In this document: piece after piece, positions 58,141 through 64,000 of the stretch | Position numbering within the stretch: the first letter of the stretch is position 1 | How the letters are laid out: each line of letters starts with the position of its first letter | Assembly: GCF_032380675.1 (NCBI RefSeq) | Contig: NZ_JAWDIX010000006.1 | Coordinates: 62,001 to 126,000, forward strand | Length of the DNA: 64,000 nt | Source of the DNA: Anaerolentibacter hominis | GTDB lineage: Bacteria > Bacillota > Clostridia > Lachnospirales > Lachnospiraceae | Reading direction: 5' to 3' | Notes under the pieces: generated by a model | Seen by the model: only the letters and a program-made list of their open reading frames with translations | Databases searched by the model: none | What the model was told of the DNA's origin: nothing | Program-made: the position numbers and the translations under genes

Positions 58141-58530
58141 TTTGCCTTTTTCTTTATTGTAGTCCTCGTTCTGCTGGAAACGCTTGGCCAGCTTGATCAG
58201 CTCATCCTTTGAGACTCTGCCCACATTGATGAGCGAATTCAGAAGATCGGATGCCGAGCCGCTGAACGCTTTATCCAGGAAGTGGGAGACAGCCTCAGCG
58301 CAGCAATGTTCACGGCTGACCTGAGCCGAGTAGTGAAAAGGAACCGACCTTTTATCCACCCGGACGGCTTTCTTCTTCTCCAGACGGGCCAGCAGCGTAT
58401 GGATCGTATTGGATGCCCAGTTTATACCGCGTTTACGGATGCCGGACACCACTTCACCCTGCGTAAAGCTTTTCTTTTTATCCGACCACAGAACTTTCAT
58501 AACTTCCCATTCCGTATCGCTGAGTTTCAT
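58138..58530 (-). CDS. BlaI/MecI/CopY-family repressor (orphan)
   Basis: This 130-residue winged-helix protein starts MKLSDTEWEVMKVLWSDKKK, followed by TQGEVVSGIRKRGINWASNTIHTLLARLEKKKAV and a helical dimer tail, the BlaI/MecI pattern. BlaI normally works with the sensor protease BlaR1; no BlaR1/M56 gene is adjacent. AAGGATG before ATG 58530 sets the start. A near-perfect 19-bp dyad lies upstream (58572-58590), fitting autoregulation. Confidence 0.9.
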   Translation of the reverse strand: MKLSDTEWEVMKVLWSDKKKSFTQGEVVSGIRKRGINWASNTIHTLLARLEKKKAVRVDKRSVPFHYSAQVSREHCCAEAVSHFLDKAFSGSASDLLNSLINVGRVSKDELIKLAKRFQQNEDYNKEKGK

Positions 58531-58571
58531 TTTAATCATCCTTTCGGGTTTGTCCGGCACTGCGCCAGGAT

Positions 58572-58590
58572 TACAAAAGTACTTTTAGTA
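58572..58590. promoter_or_regulatory. Operator of the BlaI-like repressor
   Basis: TACAAAAGTACTTTTAGTA is palindromic at all but one pair of positions, with the TAC...GTA half-sites typical of BlaI/CopY operators. It ends about 42 bp before the repressor start codon. Confidence 0.65.
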
Positions 58591-58593
58591 CAA

Positions 58594-58713
58594 GATCAGG
58601 GTGTCAAAAGCACCTTTGGTGCTATGCTCTGTATCATATATCGATATATAAACAAGTTTGTATATCGATATATGATACAGAGCCAGTGCAGAGCACTGTT
58701 TTGACACCTAATC
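58594..58713. repeat. Cruciform-type palindromic repeat, copy B
   Basis: Arms GGTGTCAAAA (58600-58609) and TTTTGACACC (58699-58708) enclose GCACC-ttt-GGTGC (58610-58622), a perfect 23-bp central stem (arm GCTCTGTATCATATATCGAT and on, loop about 8 bases) and AGTGC-aga-GCACT (58685-58697). All four stems correspond to those in copy A at 25427, but the central stem and the hairpin loops differ. Confidence 0.85.
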
Positions 58714-58781
58714 TGTATAATGATCCAACCCTTTTTTCATATTATAAGGGACATTGTATCTGCGGTCAAGCTGGCGTTTGC

Positions 58782-58966
58782 TTTCAAGTACGCCTCGGCG
58801 TACTTGCTGTGAGCCGCGCGTCATGCTTTGCATGACATAATACATCTGTGCGGCTCTGCAATCCGCCGGAGGCTTTATCTTGGAAGGAGACTGGGCTCCC
58901 ACCAAGACGAATTTGTTATTTACTCACCTCCTATAGAGGGGGAGTCTTATCTACTTCCATGGTAAA
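58782..58966 (+). repeat. Dispersed repeat R, copy R2 (about 185 bp)
   Basis: It begins with the palindrome CAAGTACGCC-tc-GGCGTACTTG, continues through GTCATGC-ttt-GCATGAC and TGTGCGGCTCTGCAATCCGC, and extends past the R1 core through TTGGAAGGAG...CTCCCACCAA to the CTTCCATGGTAA end. It matches copy R3 over about 185 bp with few changes. It lies in the 460-bp gap between the blaI-like gene and nhaC together with copy B of the cruciform repeat. Confidence 0.88.
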
Positions 58967-59002
58967 AATCAGAGCTTACAGCCGCTTGCAGCTGTAAGCT
59001 CT
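58964..59002 (-). terminator. Terminator of nhaC
   Basis: AGAGCTTACAGC pairs with GCTGTAAGCTCT around an 8-base loop; on the minus strand GATTTTTA follows. Confidence 0.9.
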
Positions 59003-59020
59003 GTGAAATCCTATATTCAG

Positions 59021-60517
59021 TTATTTTGCAGGGGAAGCAGCCTTCTGTCTTTTATAAATAACGAACAGAGTAATAAACAGGCCGCCGAAGCCTACCAGCC
59101 AGGTTAAAAGCAGATTCTCTGTAAAACCTGCTACCAGATAACCCAGCACACAGAAGACACAAACCGTGAGGGCATATGGAATCTGTGTGGAGACATGGTC
59201 GATATGATTGCAGCCCGCCCCGGTGGACGAGAGAATCGTCGTATCAGAAATCGGTGAAATATGATCACCGCAAACGGCACCCGCCATTACTGCGGATACA
59301 GAAATAACCAGCAGAGTACTCTCCACATTGCCGAATATTGCAATGACAATCGGAATCAGGATACCAAAGGTTCCCCAGGAAGTTCCGGTTGCAAAGGCAA
59401 GACCCAGAGCCACCAGGAAGAAGAGAACCGGTATGATGGCATGTGTCATCTGGCTGTTATTGACCAGTTCGCTTACATAAGTGCCTGCTTCCATATAGCC
59501 GTCGCCGCAGATACCGCTTAACGTCCAGGCAAAGGTCAGTATCAGGATGGCTGGAACCATAGCCTTGAAGCCCTCCACCAGGCTGTCCGTAAACTGGGTA
59601 AAGGTTAATATCTTTCTCGGCAGATAGAGCAGTGCAATTACAATAATAGTAAAGAAAGAACCGATAACCAGTGACAGAGAAGAGTTACAGTCTGCGAAAG
59701 CAGAAACAATATTCTTGCCTTCCAGGATTCCTCCGGTATAGAGCATTGCCAGGATACAGAAAAGGATCAGGCAGGCAATCGGAATAATCAAATCGGAAAC
59801 ATGTCCTTTCTTGTTATCCTTCGGAGCCGCTACTACATCTTCAACCTTTTTCTCTGAACCGGCTTTTTCAATTTCATAGCGTTTCATCTTTGCAAAATCC
59901 ATCTGGGAGATAATCAGGAAAACAATCATCCCAAGGGTGAGCAGCGCGTACAGATTAAACGGAATCGTCTTTAAGAACAGCTTGAAACCATCAATGTTTG
60001 TATCCGGCATAGAAGATGTAACCGCTGCCGCCCAGCTGGAAATCGGGGCGATGATACAGATAGGAGCTGCGGTGGCATCAATGATATATGCCAGCTTTGC
60101 TCTCGTTACCTGATAACGGTCGGTTACCGGTTTCATGATCGTACCAACTGTCAGACAGTTGAAATAGTCGTCTACGAAAATCAGAACGCCAAGACCTGCT
60201 GTCGCACCCAGTGCTCCTCTTTTTGTAGTAATATTAGAAGAAGCCCAGTCTCCGTAAGCTTTCGAGGCACCGGATTTTGTCATCAGTGCGACTACCATGC
60301 CGAGCAGTACCAGGAAAATAACAATCCCGATGTTTCCCGCCACCTTAGAACTCATTACTTCAACTGTTGTTTCAATTGCCATACCTACATGGAAGTTGGT
60401 GAAAAACAGCGCGCCTGCGATAATACCTGCCAGCAGTGAAAAATAAACTTCCTTCGTAAGCAGGGCCAGGGCAATTGCTAAAATTGCCGGGACTAAAGCC
60501 CAAAATGTACCTACCAA
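59021..60517 (-). CDS. nhaC: Na+/H+ antiporter (NhaC family)
   Basis: This roughly 498-residue protein has about 12 transmembrane segments and the NhaC landmarks GVLIFVDDYFNCLTVGTIMKPVTD, AYIIDATAAPICIIAPISSWAAA and AVMAGAVCGDHISPISDTTILSS. The two Asp of VDDYFN and the DHISPISD segment are typical of the Na+/H+ or malate-lactate-type carriers. I take TTG 60517 as start because GGAGG lies 7 bases before it and the family starts at VGTFWALVPAI; the frame extends to an ATG at 60556. It has its own terminator and no partner gene. Confidence 0.9.
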   Translation of the reverse strand: MVGTFWALVPAILAIALALLTKEVYFSLLAGIIAGALFFTNFHVGMAIETTVEVMSSKVAGNIGIVIFLVLLGMVVALMTKSGASKAYGDWASSNITTKRGALGATAGLGVLIFVDDYFNCLTVGTIMKPVTDRYQVTRAKLAYIIDATAAPICIIAPISSWAAAVTSSMPDTNIDGFKLFLKTIPFNLYALLTLGMIVFLIISQMDFAKMKRYEIEKAGSEKKVEDVVAAPKDNKKGHVSDLIIPIACLILFCILAMLYTGGILEGKNIVSAFADCNSSLSLVIGSFFTIIVIALLYLPRKILTFTQFTDSLVEGFKAMVPAILILTFAWTLSGICGDGYMEAGTYVSELVNNSQMTHAIIPVLFFLVALGLAFATGTSWGTFGILIPIVIAIFGNVESTLLVISVSAVMAGAVCGDHISPISDTTILSSTGAGCNHIDHVSTQIPYALTVCVFCVLGYLVAGFTENLLLTWLVGFGGLFITLFVIYKRQKAASPAK

Positions 60518-60630
60518 AATAATTCCTCCTCCGTAATTTGAGTTTATTCCATCCATATATCTCTTCCCAATATCGCCGAAACAGTTACCCCATGTTGAAA
60601 AGACATATACCGATGCAGAATAGTTCTATC

Positions 60631-60668
60631 CAAAAAGACCAGTGAACCTATGAAGATTCACTGGTCCT
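60631..60668 (-). terminator. Terminator of the glyoxalase-fold gene
   Basis: GACCAGTGAA pairs with TTCACTGGTC (60637-60666), and on the minus strand TTTTT follows. Confidence 0.9.
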
Positions 60669-60683
60669 TCGTTAGAGTATAGC

Positions 60684-61076
60684 CTATAAAATCTGACAGA
60701 ATTCAATCTGTTCTTTGGTCGGGCTTAAAATCTTGAAATAACGGCAGCCTTTCTCCCAGAACTGAGGAATCTCTTCGATGCCGTTGGTACAAACTTCATA
60801 GCCCTGATCCATACAGTATTTATAATCACTCTCAATATCATCGGAAACATAGGAGATATGATCAATCTTTCCCTGAACCTCAGGAATCAATCCGCTGCCT
60901 GGCTGATACATTTCATAAACAGTGTCTCCATTCTGCAGGAAATACACATTATTTCCGCCGCCGCCCACGAATTTGCCCTTTACGGTAAATCCAAGAACAT
61001 CCTGATACCATTTTGCCGTTGTCTCAACATCGGTTACAGCGAGGCCGATATGATCCAGCTTTCTTCCTTTAATCAT
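60684..61076 (-). CDS. VOC (glyoxalase/bleomycin-resistance) family protein
   Basis: This 130-residue protein has the paired beta-alpha-beta-beta-beta modules of the VOC superfamily: KLDHIGLAVTDVETTAKWYQDVLGF and IDHISYVSDDIESDYKYCMDQGY, with metal-ligand candidates His in DHIGLAV and DHISYV plus Glu in YEMYQPG. Such proteins include methylmalonyl-CoA epimerase, glyoxalase I and resistance proteins. The ending FKILSPTKEQIEFCQIL is epimerase/lyase-like. AAGGAGG precedes the ATG. Confidence 0.9.
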   Translation of the reverse strand: MIKGRKLDHIGLAVTDVETTAKWYQDVLGFTVKGKFVGGGGNNVYFLQNGDTVYEMYQPGSGLIPEVQGKIDHISYVSDDIESDYKYCMDQGYEVCTNGIEEIPQFWEKGCRYFKILSPTKEQIEFCQIL

Positions 61077-61260
61077 TTTCTTATCCTCCTTATTTTTTCG
61101 AAGAAAAATGCGACTGAGCGTTGCAGGAACAGAAGATTTTCCTCCTTTATGAAACCGCTTATGATGCCGGTTTTATTCTTTTTACAATTATATCATAACG
61201 GAACGATTTAGAAACTATAAAGTTTAACAAACTAACGCACTGTCAGGATAAATTACAGAG

Positions 61261-62283
61261 CTACTGATCCAGTTTAATCCCCGCCAGAAGAGAAGCCAGG
61301 CCGGTCGTTGCCTCGCCGCCCGATTTATATTCAGCCGGAGCTCTGTCCACATCCTCTACAATCGCATCCCGGTCTTCCACAGCCTTCATGCTGAGACTGA
61401 TCTTACCGTCCTTGATATCAATAATCTTGACCTTAACCTCCTGACCTTCTTCCACGGCCTCCTTCGGAGATTTGATCCGCTTGCCGCAGATCTGAGAGAT
61501 ATGTACCAGTCCGCTTAAACCGTCTCCGATGTTGACAAAGACGCCGTAAGGCTTTAATGTCTCGATTTTTCCGGTGGTAACCAGGCCTTTCTGCAGCTTG
61601 GAAATCTTGCTTTCCTTATCCTGTTTTTCTCTGTCTCTCTCTACTTCCCGGGATGAAAGCACCAGACGGCGTTTTTCTTCGTCCACTGTGATAACAATCG
61701 CATCCACTGTTTTCCCAACCCACTCACTCAGATCTTCCACATAGTGAAGGGACAGCTGAGATGCGGGGATAAAGGCGCGGATGCCGTTTAAGTAGGTTAC
61801 ACAGCCGCCCTTTACTGCTTCTGCAATCTTCACAGAAAAGAGGGTACGGTCTTCGAGAGCCTTATTTAAGGCCTCCCAGGCCAGAATATCATCTGCTTTC
61901 TTCTTGGAAAGCAGGATGCGTCCGTCTCCATTATCCGTCTTTAAGACCAGACAGGTGACTTCTTCCCCATTCTGCACATCGGTACGAATAGAAAATCTGG
62001 GATCATTGCTCAGCTCCTCCAGAGGAATAACCCCCTCTGTGTAATAACCAATATCCACTGACACCTCAGACTCTGTTGCGCCGATTACCGTTCCGGTGAG
62101 CAGATCGCCCTCTGTGATGGGACGGAATGACTGCTTTAATTCATCAGCATAGTCTTCCATTGTTTCAGATGGTTCCGGGGCAGCCTCAACGTTTTGAACC
62201 GTTTCCTCTGCGGGCGGCGCAGTCTGCACATCATTCTGTTGTGCCAGATCTTCTGCAGTTTCCATTTTTGTTACATCTTCCAT
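61261..62283 (-). CDS. S1-domain RNA-binding protein (ribosomal-protein-S1-like)
   Basis: This 340-residue protein has a disordered acidic N-terminal part (about residues 1-60), then three S1-type OB folds: LTGTVIGATESEVSVDIGYYTEGVIP, a middle one with GCVTYLNGIRAFIPASQLS, and VTTGKIETLKPYGVFVNIGDGLSGLVHISQI. Related Firmicutes proteins bind mRNA. ATG 62283 has GGAGG upstream; an open frame back to 62469 only exists because repeat R3 is open in this frame. The last 25 residues end TGLASLLAGIKLD. Confidence 0.88.
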   Translation of the reverse strand: MEDVTKMETAEDLAQQNDVQTAPPAEETVQNVEAAPEPSETMEDYADELKQSFRPITEGDLLTGTVIGATESEVSVDIGYYTEGVIPLEELSNDPRFSIRTDVQNGEEVTCLVLKTDNGDGRILLSKKKADDILAWEALNKALEDRTLFSVKIAEAVKGGCVTYLNGIRAFIPASQLSLHYVEDLSEWVGKTVDAIVITVDEEKRRLVLSSREVERDREKQDKESKISKLQKGLVTTGKIETLKPYGVFVNIGDGLSGLVHISQICGKRIKSPKEAVEEGQEVKVKIIDIKDGKISLSMKAVEDRDAIVEDVDRAPAEYKSGGEATTGLASLLAGIKLDQ

Positions 62284-62347
62284 GTCTTCCTTACCTCCAC
62301 TTTCCTTTTTATGCGAATCCTCTATATAAAATAAGTTTACGACTGAT

Positions 62348-62534
62348 TCAAGTACGCCTCGGCGTACTTGCTGCGAGCCGTGCGTCATGCTTTGCATGAC
62401 ATAATACATCTGTGCGGCTCTGCAATCCGCCGGAGGCTTTATCTTGGAAGGAGACTGAGCTCCCACCAAGACGAATTTGTTATTTACCCACCACCTATAG
62501 AGATGGAAGTCTTATCTGCTTCCATGATAAATAT
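62348..62534 (+). repeat. Dispersed repeat R, copy R3 (about 187 bp)
   Basis: This copy starts CAAGTACGCC-tc-GGCGTACTTG, has GTCATGC-ttt-GCATGAC, TGCGGCTCTGCAATCCGC and the TTGGAAGGAG...CTCCCACCAA arm, and ends at CTTCCATGATAA, as in R2. It lies upstream of the S1-domain gene, in its leader on the minus strand. The 358-bp gap between the two genes contains nothing else apparent but promoters. Confidence 0.88.
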
Positions 62535-62641
62535 CAGAACTATTTTACCACGAAAGGCGCAAATAATCTATGGATATTTACAGACAACTGCGGTATAATC
62601 GAACAAAACTGTGAAATCAGGAGCGGAAGGAGAAAGATACG

Positions 62642-63757
62642 ATGCTGCAGCTGAAAATAAAACCAGTATTATATAAATTTGAGACGTGCAGAGAATTTGC
62701 GGATGAATTCCAGGTTGGGGAGGGCGATCTCATTTTGACCAACCAGTATATATATGAGCCCTGTTTCGGGAAAATGAATCTGAACGCGGATGTGATCTAT
62801 CAGGAGAAATACGGGAGCGGAGAACCTTCTGATGAAATGATTGAGGCAATCTATCAGGACGTTAAGAAGTTACATACAAAGCGCATCATAGCAATAGGCG
62901 GCGGCACAGTGCTGGACATTGCCAAAATCTTTGCTCTGAAAAATGTAAGCCCGTTGCTGGATCTGATCGACGGCAGGCTGGATGTTGTGAAAGAAAAGGA
63001 ATTCCTGGCTGTACCAACCACCTGCGGAACAGGAAGCGAGGTTACCTGTCTGGCTGCGGTGGAATTAAAATCACGCGGGACGAAGATTGGGTTCGGGGTG
63101 GAGGAGATGTTTGCGGATGCGGCAGTTCTGATCCCGGAGCTGCTGAAAGGGCTTCCCCTTAAGTTTTTTGCTGCAAGCTCCATCGATGCATTTATCCATG
63201 CCATTGAGTCCTACTTATCCCCCAAAGCCACCTCCTATACAGAACTGTATTCTATGGAAGCGATGCGGCTGATTCTTAACGGCTACCAGCAGATTTTCAC
63301 AGAGGGGCCTGAGGCCAGGCTGGCGCTGCTGGGTGACTTTTTGACGGCCAGCAACTACGCGGGCATTGCGTTTGGAAATGCCGGCTGTGCGGCGGTACAC
63401 GCCATGAGCTATCCGCTGGGAGGCAATTATCATGTTCCCCATGGAGAATCCAATTATGCCATGTTTTCCGGAGTATTCCGAACCTATATGAAGAAAGACC
63501 CCCAGGGGAAAATAGCAGACCTGAATCGGATGCTTTCCGGCTGGCTTTCCTGTAATCCAGATCAGGTATATGACAGAATTGAGGAGCTGTTTGACTACGT
63601 CCTTCCCAGGAAAGCCCTGCATGAATACGGGATGACGGAGAACGACTGCGCACTGTTTGCCGATATTGTAGTGGAGAAGCAGGTCCGCCTGACCAATAAC
63701 AACTATACGGAGCTGACCAGAGAAGATTACCTGAACATTTACAGAGAACTTTATTAG
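62642..63757 (+). CDS. Iron-containing alcohol dehydrogenase (4-hydroxybutyrate-dehydrogenase-like)
   Basis: This 371-residue enzyme has an N-terminal nucleotide-binding half with IIAIGGGTVLDIAKIFAL and VPTTCGTGSEVT, and a metal half with Asp/His ligands in SIDAFIHAIESYLSPKAT (first two ligands), AVHAMSYPLGGNYHVPHGESNYAMF. The C-terminus ADIVVEKQVRLTNNNYTELTREDYLNIYRELY is typical of the 4-hydroxybutyrate-dehydrogenase-like branch. Fe2+- and NAD(H)-dependent oxidation of a short-chain alcohol is expected. GGAAGGAG precedes the ATG. The aminotransferase gene follows by 59 bp. Confidence 0.9.
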   Translation: MLQLKIKPVLYKFETCREFADEFQVGEGDLILTNQYIYEPCFGKMNLNADVIYQEKYGSGEPSDEMIEAIYQDVKKLHTKRIIAIGGGTVLDIAKIFALKNVSPLLDLIDGRLDVVKEKEFLAVPTTCGTGSEVTCLAAVELKSRGTKIGFGVEEMFADAAVLIPELLKGLPLKFFAASSIDAFIHAIESYLSPKATSYTELYSMEAMRLILNGYQQIFTEGPEARLALLGDFLTASNYAGIAFGNAGCAAVHAMSYPLGGNYHVPHGESNYAMFSGVFRTYMKKDPQGKIADLNRMLSGWLSCNPDQVYDRIEELFDYVLPRKALHEYGMTENDCALFADIVVEKQVRLTNNNYTELTREDYLNIYRELY

Positions 63758-63816
63758 ACGCTGGATAACTCCCGGTCCCCGGCAGGATCGGAGAGAACGG
63801 CCGGAAAGGTACATAG

Positions 63817-64000
63817 ATGATGGAATTTAAATTTGCTGACAGGCTGAACAGTCTGGAGGAAGGCATTTTTGCCAGATTGAATGAGAAAAAAGAAGAACTG
63901 ATAAAAAGAGGGAGAACGGTATATAATCTGTCCATCGGCACTCCTGATTTTACGCCGGATGAACATGTGATGAAAGCGGTATCACAGGCTGCCATGCGGG
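63817..64000 (+). CDS. Class I/II PLP-dependent aminotransferase (N-terminal part)
   Basis: The 61 codons before the window edge read MMEFKFADRLNSLEEGIF, then LNEKKEELIKRGRTVYNLSIGTPDFTPDEHVMKAV. The LSIGTPDF motif is the start of the fold-type I aminotransferase domain of the AspC/LL-DAP aminotransferase group. GGAAAGGT lies upstream. The gene is cut at the right edge, so substrate cannot be judged. It may be transcribed with the alcohol dehydrogenase. Confidence 0.88.
   Translation, partial: MMEFKFADRLNSLEEGIFARLNEKKEELIKRGRTVYNLSIGTPDFTPDEHVMKAVSQAAMR

Noticed and set aside
58708..58905. 65-codon open frame that also appears as an N-terminal extension (to 62469) of the S1-domain gene
   Set aside because: The shared peptide is the translation of repeat R read on the minus strand; it is open by chance. 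The S1-domain gene has a good ribosome site and ATG at 62283.
1..64000. tRNA, rRNA, prophage, insertion sequence or integration site
   Set aside because: No cloverleaf-like sequence, transposase or integrase reading frame, or long terminal repeat was seen.

Overview
The window looks like a chromosomal segment of a Lachnospiraceae-type gut Firmicute (Clostridia, cluster XIVa-like). The signs are strong GGAGG ribosome-binding sites throughout, RbsABC-style sugar uptake, ECF sigma/RsgI-like pairs, SipW-type signal peptidases, BspA-like surface proteins with Listeria-type repeats, LytS-type sensor kinases and an NhaC antiporter. The placement is inferred from gene content; there is no rRNA or other taxonomic marker here, and I saw no tRNA, CRISPR array, transposase or phage gene.

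Layout. 1-12.6 kb: a sugar-catabolism locus with an ABC importer (ATPase, permease, binding lipoprotein), two paralogous ketose-3-epimerase-like TIM barrels, an RpiB-type isomerase, a LacI regulator with two operator-like palindromes, a FucI-fold isomerase, a two-subunit transketolase and an FGGY kinase. The combination resembles the non-oxidative D-apiose route, but the substrate is not proven. 12.8-27 kb: mixed housekeeping and accessory genes, including an Ig-like membrane protein, YbaK, an MFS carrier, a BspA-like leucine-rich-repeat surface protein with a C12 tract (possible phase variation), YgjP, PepSY, DUF362 behind a MerR-type 19-bp-spacer promoter, an OmpR two-component system, and a divergent TetR/methyltransferase pair. 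27-37 kb: a coiled-coil lipoprotein, a repeat-rich surface protein, two RsgI-like proteins with acidic disordered tails (one coupled to an ECF sigma factor), a CPBP protease, and a MarR/CDF pair behind a promoter with three CAGGTACC operators. 37-44 kb: an M20 peptidase with two membrane proteins, then an operon of mannonate dehydratase, SGNH hydrolase, phosphodiesterase, MBL hydrolase and RbsD.

43.9-55.7 kb is the most coherent and interesting block. A LytS-type kinase and a SARP-like response regulator are followed by an HD-GYP protein with a broken HD motif, a cyclic-di-GMP-I riboswitch with a long structured leader, and a secretion/assembly cluster: two SipW-type signal peptidases, three TasA/camelysin-like exported proteins and two large repeat-bearing surface proteins. 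The arrangement suggests a c-di-GMP-controlled proteinaceous surface fibre or matrix. 55.7-64 kb holds two paralogs of the Ig-like membrane protein, an orphan BlaI-type repressor with its own operator, NhaC, a glyoxalase-fold protein, an S1-domain protein, an iron alcohol dehydrogenase and the start of an aminotransferase.

Scattered through the window are at least four families of small hairpin-rich intergenic repeats. In two of them the stems differ in sequence between copies while pairing is kept, which points to selection on structure.
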